Assembly: GCA_913019905.1 (NCBI GenBank)
Contig: CAJVZD010000009.1
Span: 88,696 to 152,695, forward strand
DNA: 64,000 nt
Direction: 5' to 3'
DNA from: an uncultured Cellvibrionales bacterium
GTDB taxonomy: Bacteria > Pseudomonadota > Gammaproteobacteria > Pseudomonadales > Dasaniaceae
The notes under the pieces were generated by a model that was not told the DNA's origin, did no database searches, and saw only the letters and a list, made by a program, of their open reading frames with translations. The translations under genes and the position numbers were made by a program. Shown here piece by piece: positions 26,343-36,098 of the stretch; position 1 is the first letter of the stretch; every line of letters starts with the position of its first letter.

Positions 26343-28151
26343 ATTAAAGAAAAACAGTCCTTAATTGCTCGATCCGGAATTGCATTGGTCGTTGTCATAC
26401 TGCTGTTTGTTATCAATATGCTGTTATCATTTCTAATCGCAGAAAGCTCTGAAAATGACGGTGTCAGGATAAATTTGGCGGGTTCTTTACGAATGAAAAG
26501 CTATCGAATGGTTTCGATCGTTGTTATGCAGAGCGCGGATCAAGCATTCTCCGGAAGACATGATCAATTGCGAGAAGATATCGAAGAATTTGAGCAAATA
26601 TTGGACCTTCCAGTCTTGGGTCACCATATTGAACGCTCCGGAAATGAGCCGTTGCAAAGAGCTTTCTTGAACGTTGAAAAAGAGTGGAAATTGGTAAAGC
26701 CGGGGCTTTTGAAGAATTCCAACGATGATCTTTTTATGGAGGTTGAAGGGTTTGTTGAGACGATCGACGTTTTAGTAAAGGAGCTCGAATTACAGACTGA
26801 GGATAAATTTCGACTGCAGCGTTTGCTGCAAGGTATTTTTCTGCTGCTATCAGTTTGCATCGTTTTACCGGTATCTTATTACGTCTTTAATCGGATTGTT
26901 GAACCCCTTAGAGCAATGGTCACCATGGCTTCCAGGGTTAGAAAAGGCGATTTTAGCTCCCGGTTAGACAGCAGAGGTGATGATGAGATATCTGAGTTGG
27001 TCGAAACGTTTAATGAGATGATCGATAGTTTGGATGCGATGTACCACCGGCTCGAAAGCAGCGTTGAAGAGAAAACTCGTGATTTAGAAAAAATCCAACA
27101 AGGCTTACGGCTTCTTTATCAAGCATCACGGCGATTGAGTTCCGGGGGGAATCTTGTCTTATTGCTGGAGATAACATTAAAAAGTCTCGAGAAGTATCTT
27201 GATGTCGAGCGGATAGATATCTATATGATGCGAGAAAAAAAAGGGCATCCGTTTTTAGTGTCCTCTGGATTACGCTCATGTGTTTTGTTAGGTTGGCAAG
27301 ATGATGTTCCTGAAAGTTCCAGTCTGAATCTTTCTTATCCACTGATTCGAGGCGAGGACGAATATGGGACTCTTGTTATTGTTAACGCCGAAAGAATATC
27401 ATTAGACAGTGAGCAAGAAGAACTGATCGCAGCTTTGGTTGATACGATAGTTTCAGCGATCGCCCATGAAGCGACGGTTGACCAGCAGCAGCGTTTAACG
27501 TTAATGGAGGAGAGAACAGCCATTTCCCGAGAATTACATGATTCCTTAGCGCAATCATTGTCTTATACTAAATTACAGGTCAGCCGGTTTCAGTTGCTTC
27601 AAGACCAATCTGCAGACGCTCGTGAATTAGAAGGTGCATTGAGCGAAATTCGCACTGGGATACATTCAGCCTACGGACAGTTGCGGGAGATATTATCCAC
27701 GTTCCGGTTACAGATAAATGCAACGGGGTTGCGATCATCTCTCGAAACGACAGCGAAAGAGTTTTCTGAAAAAGCACACCTGAAGATTAAGCTCATTTAC
27801 GAATTGGGTAACTTCCCCTTGACGGCGAATGAAGAAGTTCATGTTTTGCAAATTGTGAGAGAGGCGTTGTCAAATGTTATGCGTCATTCAAATGCACGCA
27901 GTGCGCAAGTGTTCGCGGGGTTAAATTCAGAGGGACAAGTTCATGTTAGTGTGAGCGATGACGGAGTGGGTTTTAGCGGCGAACAAAGTGGCCCCAATCA
28001 TTTTGGAAAAACGATTATGGGAGAGCGGGCGAGTATTTTAGGTGGAGAAATTTCCTTTAAAAATGGTGCCGAGGGTGGGGCAGAAATCAGTTTGTTGTTT
28101 CAATCTGAGAGAATCGAAGAACAGCAAAAAGTGACATTCACACAATCATAA
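26343..28151 (+). CDS. narX: Nitrate/nitrite sensor histidine kinase NarX
   Basis: NarX senses periplasmic nitrate and phosphorylates NarL. Domains in order: membrane segment 1, periplasmic domain starting with the nitrate P-box RINLAGSLRMKSYRM (E. coli has INKAGSLRMQSYR), membrane segment 2 (LLQGIFLLLSVCIVLPVSYYV), HAMP, a GAF-like cysteine-containing region, then HisKA_3 with phosphoacceptor His in ISRELHDSLAQSLSYTKLQ and HATPase (REALSNVMRHSNARSA, DDGVGFSG). No ATG, GTG or TTG exists upstream of the first membrane helix. GGGGAG at 26330-26335 is ideally placed for ATT at 26343, giving a basic leader MKEKQSLIARSGIA and 602 residues. The only canonical alternative is TTG 26385 inside the helix. 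Confidence 0.92.
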   Translation: MKEKQSLIARSGIALVVVILLFVINMLLSFLIAESSENDGVRINLAGSLRMKSYRMVSIVVMQSADQAFSGRHDQLREDIEEFEQILDLPVLGHHIERSGNEPLQRAFLNVEKEWKLVKPGLLKNSNDDLFMEVEGFVETIDVLVKELELQTEDKFRLQRLLQGIFLLLSVCIVLPVSYYVFNRIVEPLRAMVTMASRVRKGDFSSRLDSRGDDEISELVETFNEMIDSLDAMYHRLESSVEEKTRDLEKIQQGLRLLYQASRRLSSGGNLVLLLEITLKSLEKYLDVERIDIYMMREKKGHPFLVSSGLRSCVLLGWQDDVPESSSLNLSYPLIRGEDEYGTLVIVNAERISLDSEQEELIAALVDTIVSAIAHEATVDQQQRLTLMEERTAISRELHDSLAQSLSYTKLQVSRFQLLQDQSADARELEGALSEIRTGIHSAYGQLREILSTFRLQINATGLRSSLETTAKEFSEKAHLKIKLIYELGNFPLTANEEVHVLQIVREALSNVMRHSNARSAQVFAGLNSEGQVHVSVSDDGVGFSGEQSGPNHFGKTIMGERASILGGEISFKNGAEGGAEISLLFQSERIEEQQKVTFTQS

Positions 28152-28184
28152 AAGTAATCTGAATACAGCGGTAATTGGTCCAAA

Positions 28185-28820
28185 ATGATGAAAATATTTT
28201 TAGTCGATGATCACCCCATGATGCGCAGGGGCATGAGGCAGCTGCTGGATCTGTACGACGGTATGCAGGTCGTCGGTGAAGCCAATAGTGGGGAAGAGGC
28301 CTGTGCTTTGGTTAAAAGTGTCGCCCCCGACATGATCTTACTCGATCTAAATATGAAGGGAATGAATGGCATCGAGACGCTCTATAAGTTACGGGAACAG
28401 GATGTGACTGCGTGTATTGTGATGGTAACCGTCTCTGATGATCATGAAGATGTTATCGCCGCGATTCGTGCCGGCGCAGACGGATATGTGCTCAAAGATG
28501 CAGAGCCTGAAGAATTGGTCGCCGCAGTTCGACATGTTTTCGAGGGGCAATTGGTTGTCAGTCCGCAATTGAGTAAAGCGCTCGCCGCGGGCCTGCGCAG
28601 TGATGCGCCAAGGCATAATGATATCCTGGCAACACTAACGATAAGAGAAAAAGAGGTGCTCAAGTTGATTGCGAAAGGGCTTGCGAATAAGTTGATTGCG
28701 TCTGAGCTATGTATTGCGGAAGCTACTGTTAAAGTACACGTCAAAAATTTGCTTAAAAAATTGAAATTACGGTCCAGGCTGGAAGCGGCGGTTTGGGCAG
28801 CTGAATTTGGCTTGCTTTGA
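28185..28820 (+). CDS. narL: Nitrate/nitrite response regulator NarL
   Basis: NarL is the DNA-binding partner of NarX. The 211-residue protein has a receiver domain with the acidic pair in FLVDDHPMMRRGMRQLL, phosphoacceptor Asp in MILLDLNMKGMNG, and the switch Thr/Lys (VMVTVSD, YVLKDAEPEEL). A C-terminal LuxR-type helix-turn-helix follows: LTIREKEVLKLIAKGLANKLIASELCIAEATVKVHVKNLLKKL. It lies 33 bases after narX in the same operon, and its probable target site is in the narK-narX spacer. Confidence 0.96.
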   Translation: MMKIFLVDDHPMMRRGMRQLLDLYDGMQVVGEANSGEEACALVKSVAPDMILLDLNMKGMNGIETLYKLREQDVTACIVMVTVSDDHEDVIAAIRAGADGYVLKDAEPEELVAAVRHVFEGQLVVSPQLSKALAAGLRSDAPRHNDILATLTIREKEVLKLIAKGLANKLIASELCIAEATVKVHVKNLLKKLKLRSRLEAAVWAAEFGLL

Positions 28821-29202
28821 GAGTGATATAGCAGTGTAGCTGCTGTACAAAGCCTTTGTGCCATAGAAGTCTATTGCCGCTATTCTCCCTTGATTTGCAG
28901 CTCGCGTGGTCTCGTGATTCGGCGCTACCGTTTGTTGCCGGATCTGCGTACGAATCAACAGTGCTATTGTGAATGCTTCGCGGTTTTTCCGCGACAAAGT
29001 CAACGACGTGAATAATTGGAGATTTTCCAGAAGAAAATCGATAAAATGCTCCATGGTCACAAGTAAAGGCCGATCAACCGGATAATCAGCTGCTATTTTT
29101 TGTTCCACGATGACCTTCAAGCGAAAAAGATAAAATTTCCATAACACCCATCTTAAATTTAAAGCCAAGCAGTCTGACCCGATCGGACGAGACATTGACG
29201 TA
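28821..29202. other. Intergenic spacer narL-ttcA with a possible antisense reading frame
   Basis: This 382-base spacer has no clear promoter or terminator. On the minus strand an open frame of 142 codons (29195 to 28767) fills it and runs 54 bases into the 3' end of narL. Its first half looks protein-like (VDRPLLVTMEHFIDFLLENL), but it has no ribosome binding site and I do not recognise it. I leave it uncalled. Confidence 0.35.
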
Positions 29203-30096
29203 ATGAAACTTGATCAGAAAGCCAAGACAGAATTTAACAAATTACAGAAGCGTATTCGCAGGCACGTAGGTAACGCGATTGCGGACTATAAGATGATTGA
29301 AGACGGTGATGTTGTAATGGCGTGCGTCTCGGGTGGAAAGGACTCTTTCGCTATGTTGGATATTCTTATCCATTTACAGAAGACTGCGCCTGTTAACTTC
29401 GAAGTCATTGCGGTTAATCTGGATCAAAAACAGCCCGGATTTCCAGAGCATATATTGCCGGATTATCTTAGTGCTATTGATGTTCCCTATTACATCATCG
29501 ATAAGGACACCTACAGTGTTGTTAAGGCGAAGGTACCGGTCGGTAGAACTACCTGCGGCTTGTGTTCGCGCCTGCGTCGCGGCACGCTGTACTCTTTTGC
29601 TGAAACGATAGGTGCGACAAAAATTGCCTTGGGTCACCATCGTGACGATATGGTAGAGACATTATTTTTGAATATGTTTTACGGTAGTCGTCTAAAATCG
29701 ATGCCGCCGAAACTGAGATCAGACGATGGCCGTAATGTGGTGATTCGACCCTTAGCTTATTGCAACGAAGCGGATTTAATTAGGCTCGCGCAACATAGGG
29801 AGTTTCCTATAATCCCGTGTAATCTGTGTGGTTCACAGGAAAACTTGCAAAGGCAAAATATTAAAGGCATGTTGCGGGAATGGGAAAAACAGCACCCTGG
29901 CCGAATACAGAATATATTCAGATCGACGCAAAATATCTCTCCTAGTCAATTGGCCGATGCGAATCTGTTTGATTTCGAAAATCTTCCCATTGATAGAGAA
30001 GGCGAAAGAAACGAATATGAATTTGACGAGGCAGTAGTGAGTTCCTCAAACATTACTACCGGTGTGCAGATAATCGATGCCGCTTTAGTCGGGTAG
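29203..30096 (+). CDS. ttcA: tRNA 2-thiocytidine biosynthesis protein TtcA
   Basis: TtcA adds sulphur to cytidine 32 of certain tRNAs using ATP and an iron-sulphur cluster. The 297-residue protein has the PP-loop ATPase motif [12 protein letters not shown] near residue 45, the first Cys pair in [15 protein letters not shown], the [18 protein letters not shown] motif and a second Cys pair in [17 protein letters not shown] 29203 gives the usual N-terminus [16 protein letters not shown]. It is a single-gene unit. In many gammaproteobacteria ttcA lies close to FNR-related genes, which fits its place beside the nar locus. Confidence 0.96.
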   Translation: MKLDQKAKTEFNKLQKRIRRHVGNAIADYKMIEDGDVVMACVSGGKDSFAMLDILIHLQKTAPVNFEVIAVNLDQKQPGFPEHILPDYLSAIDVPYYIIDKDTYSVVKAKVPVGRTTCGLCSRLRRGTLYSFAETIGATKIALGHHRDDMVETLFLNMFYGSRLKSMPPKLRSDDGRNVVIRPLAYCNEADLIRLAQHREFPIIPCNLCGSQENLQRQNIKGMLREWEKQHPGRIQNIFRSTQNISPSQLADANLFDFENLPIDREGERNEYEFDEAVVSSSNITTGVQIIDAALVG

Positions 30097-30524
30097 GTGA
30101 TGCTTTCCTGTAAGGTATTGACTTAAGGTTGTTTTTATTCATTTTTCGCTATCCCCGGTTTGTTTAGATTGCGATAAAGCGATTGTAACTTATTGTCAGA
30201 TAGAGTCGCTGTCATTGCATTGAATTTCGCAAAAGCGAGAATTTTTTTAAATAGGCCTGCGTACTATAAACCCTGTTGAGATAGCGTAGGAGACTTTTTC
30301 TTATGTTGTGATGGGTGTTTTTTGTCTGATCTTCTCTTAGATTCACGATCCAATTACCATTTTTCTTAGCCATCTTCCCTATAAAAGAAGTTCGCCCACC
30401 TCATCGCATTGAAAGTCCCGTTTGCCGCAAATTATTAGCACTTGATATGTTGAGGGCGTAGTTTACATCTGCCGGCTCCAGCTCGCGGATCTAACTCTTT
30501 AGTATAATAAGTAGGGGACACTCA
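30097..30524. other. Intergenic spacer ttcA to TonB receptor gene
   Basis: The 428-base spacer contains a possible ttcA terminator (30223-30248) and no credible gene. A TATAAT at 30503-30508 lies too close to the receptor ATG (30525) and has no -35 partner. TTGAGA (30276) with a poor -10 near 30301 is another weak promoter candidate. The receptor has a clear ribosome binding site (AGGGG, 30513-30517). Confidence 0.45.
30223..30248 (+). terminator. Possible terminator after ttcA
   Basis: AATTTCGC, loop AAAA and GCGAGAATT followed by seven T resemble a weak hairpin with one bulge. It lies 130 bases beyond the ttcA stop, so the assignment is tentative. Confidence 0.4.
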
Positions 30525-33500
30525 ATGGAATTTAAGAAAAATCTAATCTCTAGCAGTATAGCGCTCGCCTTGATAGGGACCTCTGCACAAACGTGGGCCC
30601 AAGAGCCGACTTCAGCTAACACTGCAAACAACGAAGTCATTGAAGAAATTGTGATTTCTGGAATACGCGGTAGTTTGAAGCGTTCAATGGATTTAAAGCG
30701 TGACGCGGCAGGTGTAGTAGATGGGATTTCCTCTGAAGACATCGGTAAGTTTCCCGACAGCAATTTAGCAGAATCCCTACAACGTATAACGGGAGTCACC
30801 ATTGACCGAAAAAATGGTGAGGGCAGCAAAGTGACTGTTCGTGGTTTTGGTCCGAGTTTTAATTTGGTGACTTTGAACGGCCGTCAAATGCCGACTGCGA
30901 GTATTGAAAATGGGCAGGAAACGGGTCGATCATTCGATTTCGGAAACCTCGCCTCTGAGGGTGTTTCAGCGATAGAGGTCTATAAAAGCGGTAAGGCAAA
31001 CGTACCGACTGGTGGAATCGGTTCTACCATTAATATAAAAACTATCCGTCCTTTAGAAGCGCCGGGACGAGTTGCGACAGTCGGAATTAAAGGCGTACAT
31101 GATACGTCTACCGATGATGGCGATAGCATGACGCCTGAAGTATCTGGTCTGTATTCAGACACGTTTGCCGACGACACAATTGGTATTGCCTTGAGCGGAA
31201 GTTACCAAGATTTGAATAATGGGGTTAACACGGCGAGTGTTGGCGGTTGGCGCACCTTTTCTGGCGATGTGGAGTGTTGCGATTGGGGCAGTGCTACGCC
31301 GCAAACCTGGGGTGGTATTCCACAAAATGCCGCACAAGTAAACCGGCCGGGCGCCAGTGACATTTATTCGGTACCACAAACCATCGGATATGAACTTGCC
31401 GAGTTCGAACGCACCCGCACCAATGGCCAGCTAACTGTACAGTGGGAGCCCATAGATTCAATCACCGCCACGCTGGATTACACCTATTCGGAAATGACTT
31501 CTAAGCGTAAATACAGTAACTATTCCGCTTGGTTTAACTTTGATGCGCAGGAATCTGAATGGACAGATGGTCCAATCGCCTCACCGCTGGTTTATACAGA
31601 AAATCTCGGTGGCTCTGATTTGTCGATGGCAAGCAGTACTGATGCCGTTCGTAACGAAAATACGTCTGTCGGCTTTAACCTTGAGTGGAGAACCAACGAG
31701 AATCTGACCTTAGCATTGGATTACCATGATTCTGATGCGGAATCTAAACCCGATAGCCGCAACGGTAATTCATCACAATTGGCGATAGCCAGTTATACCC
31801 GGGATAGAACAACCGGCTATTTCGACAGTGAGCTGCCTGTATTGCAATTGGGTTTATCCGGGCCCCTTAGAAAAGATGATATGGTTGTTACCGGCAGTGT
31901 TTTCGAAAACAAAATCGGGGTGATGGACATCGAGCAATTGAAATTGTCCGGAACCTATGAATTTGACTGGGACAATGGAGTTGAAAGCATTGACTTTGGT
32001 ATTCAAACTACCGAGGTAAGCAATCGCTCTGCTAGTGCTACCGTACAACGTGATTCCTGGAGTGCGCAGACGCCGTTAGGCGCAATTTCAGACCTATTGA
32101 CCGCCACGTCTTCAGCAGGGGATTTTGACGATATTTCAGGCGGCAGCGATGATAGACGTCATACCGACTATTTCACTTTCGATATCGATGATCTTATTGC
32201 TCGCGTGGAATCTTTGCAGAATTCAGGCGATGCGCCGATGTCTGTTGCTAACGATCTTGGTGATTGTGGTACAGGATTTTGTCCATCGAGTAATTTCTCT
32301 ACCGACCGCAGAACACAGGAAGACGCTATAGCGGCCTATTTCCAGGTGCACTTTAGCTACGAGATTCAAGGTATGCCGGTAAATACCCATTTCGGCGTTC
32401 GCTACGAAGATACTGACGTTGACTCTCAAGCATTGGTTCCAACCTATGCGGGTGTTGAATGGTACGGTGGTAATGAATTTACAGCGGTTACCGGAAGGGA
32501 TGCCAACGGCGCTACCCTACAAGACTTCTCTAAACTATCGGGAAGTTACGATAATTGGTTACCCAATCTTGATTTTGATATTGGCTTAACCGACGATATC
32601 GTGTTTAGAGCGTCCTACAGTAAAAGTATGGCTCGTCCAGATTATGCGGATATCCAGGGCGGTGTGACAATCGTCAATCCGATACGTACTAACGGCGGCA
32701 ATGGCGCACGGGGTAATCCGGCGCTGATACCTTTCGAATCGACAAATTTTGATTTGTCTTTGGAATACTATTATGGGGAGTCAAGTTATGCTTCGATCGG
32801 TTTTTTCCGAAAAGATGTGGAGAACTATATCGGTACGTCATTTGTAGACGAGCCGCTATTTGGCCTGGCACATCCGGCTAATGGACCGCTTTTTCAAGAA
32901 GCCATTGCTGCAACGGGTAGCTCTGATTCAGGTACTCTCTTTAATTATATGTTGGCAAATTTTGCCGGAGAACCAGGCGTAGACGCAGTTAATGGCGTTA
33001 TCACCGGTGTGGCCGGTCGCGATGGCCCAACGAATTTCAATGTAACCGTTCCTGTTAACACTGAAGATGCAGTCATGGATGGTTGGGAAGTCGTTCTTCA
33101 GCACAACTTTGACGAAACCGGTTTTGGCATTATTGTTAACGCCACCTTGGTTGATGCCGATGTCGGTTACGACGATAACAGTCTTGCCGAGCAGTTTGTT
33201 CTGGAGGGACTCGGTGATTCCGCAAACTTTGTTGGTTTCTATGATAAGGACGGTATACAAGTAAGAGCGGCCTACAGCTGGAGAGACGATTTTCTGGCGG
33301 GTACCGGTCAGGCAAACGTCGGTCTTGGACCCACCTATGTAGCCGAGTATGGGCAATGGGATTTCAATGCCAGTTACGAGTACAACGAAAACATAACCGT
33401 GTTTGTCGAGGGTATAAATATTACCGATGAAAGTCGGCATGTGTATGGTCGTGATGAGAAACAAACTTTGTTTGCCAGTCAGGGCGGAGCTCGTTACAAC

Positions 33501-33527
33501 GTTGGATTCCGTTATACATTTGATTAA
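30525..33527 (+). CDS. TonB-dependent outer-membrane receptor (Caulobacter/Xanthomonas long type)
   Basis: This 1000-residue protein imports a large nutrient across the outer membrane using TonB energy. It has a signal peptide (cut near TWA-QE at 26), a TonB box-like VIEEIVISG, and a plug domain (VVDGISSEDIGKFPDSNLAESLQ, ITGVTIDR, VRGFGPSFNLVTLNGRQMP). The C-terminal 22-strand barrel follows, with the conserved RASYSKSMARPDYADI segment and a final RYNVGFRYTFD. Length and motifs fit the family common in plant- and algal-polysaccharide degraders. It heads the locus containing SapC, halogenase and cupin genes, so they probably share a substrate, which sequence does not reveal. The last residue is Asp rather than the usual Phe. 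Confidence 0.92.
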   Translation: MEFKKNLISSSIALALIGTSAQTWAQEPTSANTANNEVIEEIVISGIRGSLKRSMDLKRDAAGVVDGISSEDIGKFPDSNLAESLQRITGVTIDRKNGEGSKVTVRGFGPSFNLVTLNGRQMPTASIENGQETGRSFDFGNLASEGVSAIEVYKSGKANVPTGGIGSTINIKTIRPLEAPGRVATVGIKGVHDTSTDDGDSMTPEVSGLYSDTFADDTIGIALSGSYQDLNNGVNTASVGGWRTFSGDVECCDWGSATPQTWGGIPQNAAQVNRPGASDIYSVPQTIGYELAEFERTRTNGQLTVQWEPIDSITATLDYTYSEMTSKRKYSNYSAWFNFDAQESEWTDGPIASPLVYTENLGGSDLSMASSTDAVRNENTSVGFNLEWRTNENLTLALDYHDSDAESKPDSRNGNSSQLAIASYTRDRTTGYFDSELPVLQLGLSGPLRKDDMVVTGSVFENKIGVMDIEQLKLSGTYEFDWDNGVESIDFGIQTTEVSNRSASATVQRDSWSAQTPLGAISDLLTATSSAGDFDDISGGSDDRRHTDYFTFDIDDLIARVESLQNSGDAPMSVANDLGDCGTGFCPSSNFSTDRRTQEDAIAAYFQVHFSYEIQGMPVNTHFGVRYEDTDVDSQALVPTYAGVEWYGGNEFTAVTGRDANGATLQDFSKLSGSYDNWLPNLDFDIGLTDDIVFRASYSKSMARPDYADIQGGVTIVNPIRTNGGNGARGNPALIPFESTNFDLSLEYYYGESSYASIGFFRKDVENYIGTSFVDEPLFGLAHPANGPLFQEAIAATGSSDSGTLFNYMLANFAGEPGVDAVNGVITGVAGRDGPTNFNVTVPVNTEDAVMDGWEVVLQHNFDETGFGIIVNATLVDADVGYDDNSLAEQFVLEGLGDSANFVGFYDKDGIQVRAAYSWRDDFLAGTGQANVGLGPTYVAEYGQWDFNASYEYNENITVFVEGINITDESRHVYGRDEKQTLFASQGGARYNVGFRYTFD

Positions 33528-33554
33528 ACAGATTGGTAAAGTGTAAGAAAAGAT

Positions 33555-33588
33555 GAAAAAGCCATTGATTTCAGTGGCTTTTTTTTCT
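33555..33588 (+). terminator. Rho-independent terminator after the TonB receptor gene
   Basis: AAAAAGCCA and TGGCTTTTT flank an imperfect inner pairing and are followed by further T. It lies about 30 bases after the receptor stop. It could attenuate rather than block readthrough into the halogenase gene 170 bases on. Confidence 0.8.
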
Positions 33589-33701
33589 TTTATTGAAATA
33601 AACCTGATAGTTATTCGTGTTTTCTGTAATTTGTGCAAAGCTTCAGTAACTCGAATTACGGCGCTGATATTTATGCTACACGATGTGATTAGTTGAAACT
33701 T

Positions 33702-35267
33702 ATGGTTAATGCGGTAAAACAAATCGTTATCGTTGGTGGTGGAACGGCTGGATGGCTAACCGCTGGTGTCATTGCCGCAGAACACTGTCAGCAACCCGAA
33801 TCAACAATCAAGGTCACCTTGATTGAATCTCCGGACATCAATCCCATCGGGGTCGGTGAGGGTACGTGGCCTTCAATGCGGTCGACATTACAAAAAATTG
33901 GGATTTCTGAGACCGACTTCTTTCGAGAATGTGAGGCCAGTTTTAAGCAGGGATCCTGTTTTTCCGGCTGGGTAAACGGTGCTAAGGACGATCGTTACTA
34001 TCACCCGTTTACACCGCCTCATGGTTTTGAAGATACTAACTTGGCTGCCTACTGGCAAGCGGCTCGCGAACAGATTAGTTTTGCCGCGGCTGTTTGTCCG
34101 CAGACGGAACTTTGTAACCGCGGGCTGGCTCCAAAAAACATATCGACTCCTGAATACGCTTTTAATGTCAATTACGGCTACCACTTGGATGCGGGGAAAT
34201 TTGCACTGTATCTGCGAAAACACTGCGTGGAAAAACTGGGAGTCTTGCATTTACTTGATACCGTGGTAGCGGTTAACTCAAGCGATTCGGGTGATATTAA
34301 GTCTGTAAGTGTTTCGACAGGCTTCGACGTGGCGGGAGATCTCTTTATTGACTGTAGCGGATTCGCTGCTCTGTTGATCGGCCAGCATTTCGGTGTCGAG
34401 TTTTGCAGCAAAAAAGAGTTCCTATTTAACGATACTGCTTTAGCAGTACAGGTTCCCTACCAAAACGAGAGTGATGCAATTGCTTCTCACACCTTATCGA
34501 GTGCGCAGAAAGCGGGTTGGATTTGGGACATTGGGCTGCCGACCCGCAGAGGTGTGGGGTATGTGTATTCGTCTACTCACAGTTCTGACGAAGGCGCCGA
34601 AGTTGAACTGCGCCAATATCTATCTGAAACATCTCTCGGTGTCGATTCTGACTCGATTTCACTGCGTAAGTTGAAAATCAATCCCGGGCATCGCCAAAAG
34701 TTATGGCATAAAAATTGTGTGGCCGTAGGGATGGCAGCTGGATTTCTCGAGCCGTTGGAGGCATCCGCTTTAGCGCTGGTAGAGCAATCTGCGAAAATGA
34801 TCAGCGAACAACTTCCAGCCAATCGAGAGGTAATGGATGTTGTCAGCAAACGCTTCAACGAAAAATTTCTCTATCATTGGCAGCGAATTATCGATTTTCT
34901 GAAATTACATTACGTATTGACCCAGCGGCAAGATACGGCGTATTGGAGAGATAATGGCCAATCAGCTTCGATACCGGACAGTTTACAGGAATTGTTAAGT
35001 TTGTGGCGCTATCAAGTTCCCTGGCATCTCGACGCGCCATTAATTGATGAATTGTTTCCGGCGGCCAGCTTTCAATACATACTGTACGGTATGGGTTTTG
35101 AAACTCAAAATCACCCTGAGCGTTCGACATCAGCGACGAAATCAATGCGAAACGCTAATAGCCTGTTTCAGGAAAATGCGCAGAGAACGCTAAATCTGCT
35201 AGGGTCACTGCCAACTAATCGAGAATTGATCAATAAAATAAAACAATACGGGTTTCAAAAAATATGA
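33702..35267 (+). CDS. Flavin-dependent tryptophan halogenase family protein (paralogue 1)
   Basis: The 521-residue protein belongs to the tryptophan halogenase family of FADH2-dependent enzymes. It has the FAD-binding IVIVGGGTAGWLTAG, the PIGVGEGTWPSM loop and FKQGSCFSGW with the candidate catalytic lysine K82. The WxWxIP signature is altered to WIWDIGLP: the two Trp and Ile are kept but Gly stands where Pro is expected. FLEPLEASALALVEQS near residue 345 lines the halide/FAD tunnel in the family. A stop at 33690 limits the start to TTG 33693 or ATG 33702; I use ATG. Known relatives beside TonB receptors (BrvH, Xanthomonas halogenases) act on indole in vitro; the real substrate is unknown. 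Confidence 0.85.
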   Translation: MVNAVKQIVIVGGGTAGWLTAGVIAAEHCQQPESTIKVTLIESPDINPIGVGEGTWPSMRSTLQKIGISETDFFRECEASFKQGSCFSGWVNGAKDDRYYHPFTPPHGFEDTNLAAYWQAAREQISFAAAVCPQTELCNRGLAPKNISTPEYAFNVNYGYHLDAGKFALYLRKHCVEKLGVLHLLDTVVAVNSSDSGDIKSVSVSTGFDVAGDLFIDCSGFAALLIGQHFGVEFCSKKEFLFNDTALAVQVPYQNESDAIASHTLSSAQKAGWIWDIGLPTRRGVGYVYSSTHSSDEGAEVELRQYLSETSLGVDSDSISLRKLKINPGHRQKLWHKNCVAVGMAAGFLEPLEASALALVEQSAKMISEQLPANREVMDVVSKRFNEKFLYHWQRIIDFLKLHYVLTQRQDTAYWRDNGQSASIPDSLQELLSLWRYQVPWHLDAPLIDELFPAASFQYILYGMGFETQNHPERSTSATKSMRNANSLFQENAQRTLNLLGSLPTNRELINKIKQYGFQKI

Positions 35268-35275
35268 TTCCCCAT

Positions 35276-35317
35276 GTATAAGATTGCCTTTGTATAAGAT
35301 TCAATTGTTATAAGATT
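35276..35317. repeat. Short tandem repeat, 16-bp period, before sapC
   Basis: GTATAAGATT appears at 35276 and 35292 and as GTTATAAGATT at 35307. The array fills the halogenase-SapC spacer. Confidence 0.7.
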
Positions 35318-35340
35318 TTTAACTTTTTTTAGGAGCCACT

Positions 35341-36069
35341 ATGACCAATTACGTACTGCTGAATAATGTTGATCACAAAGATCTAAAAATTATCAACACC
35401 CGATCGGCGGAGTACGGTGATAACGTGATGTTTGCGATGACATTCCCTTTCGAGTTTAGAAATATTCAATCTTGTTACCCGATTTTCTTCCAAAAGAATG
35501 CCGACACGGGGCAATTGTATCCGGTTGCGTTATTTGGTTTTCAGGAAAAAGAGAATCTGTTTTTAAATGATGATGGCTGGGACGCTTCTTATGTGCCATT
35601 AATGATTCAAAGAAACCCGTTTCTGATCGGCTTTCAGGAAGTCAAAGGCGAGCAGGGCGCCGCGAATAAACAGCGTGTCGTGTCTCTTGATATGGATAGT
35701 CCGAGAGTTAACGAGTCCGAGGGTGAAAGTGTTTTTCTAGAGCATGGCGGCCGCTCTGAATATCTGGAGAAAACGAGCGATATTTTGGAAGCCATTGATA
35801 ATGGCTACAACAATAACAAAGATTTTGTGAATACCTTGTTAGAATATGAATTGATAGAGTCATTTACAATGGAAGTGACCTTAAATGACGGGACTAAAAA
35901 CCAATTATTGGGGTTCTATACAATCAATGAAGAAACGCTCCAAAACTTGGATGGAGAAGCTTTGGGCAAGTTGAACAGTAACGGTTGCTTGCAACCGCTA
36001 TTTATGATTATTGCATCACATTCGCGAATAAAGACATTGATCGAGAAGAAAAATAGACAAGCGCTGTAA
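35341..36069 (+). CDS. SapC family protein
   Basis: The 242-residue protein matches the SapC family: TNYVLLNNVDHKDLKI at the start, FPFEFRNIQSCYPIFFQKN, YPVALFGFQEKENLFL, YVPLMIQRNPFLIG and a C-terminal helical part (LDGEALGKLNSNGCLQPLFMIIASHSRI). SapC was first named in a Campylobacter surface-layer locus, but its biochemical role is unknown; in aquatic proteobacteria it recurs beside TonB receptors and tryptophan halogenases, as here. No signal peptide is visible, so it acts in the cytoplasm. AGGAG at 35330-35334 gives a strong start. Confidence 0.88.
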   Translation: MTNYVLLNNVDHKDLKIINTRSAEYGDNVMFAMTFPFEFRNIQSCYPIFFQKNADTGQLYPVALFGFQEKENLFLNDDGWDASYVPLMIQRNPFLIGFQEVKGEQGAANKQRVVSLDMDSPRVNESEGESVFLEHGGRSEYLEKTSDILEAIDNGYNNNKDFVNTLLEYELIESFTMEVTLNDGTKNQLLGFYTINEETLQNLDGEALGKLNSNGCLQPLFMIIASHSRIKTLIEKKNRQAL

Positions 36070-36098
36070 AGAGCAGGCAATTGAGTGACTAGTGGAAA

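Noticed and set aside
30503..30508. TATAAT directly before the TonB receptor gene
   Set aside because: It leaves no room for a leader with the ribosome binding site and has no -35 partner.
32928..33722. Open frame of 264 codons antisense to the 3' part of the TonB receptor gene
   Set aside because: It is a shadow of a well-supported gene, has no start signal and shows no family motif.
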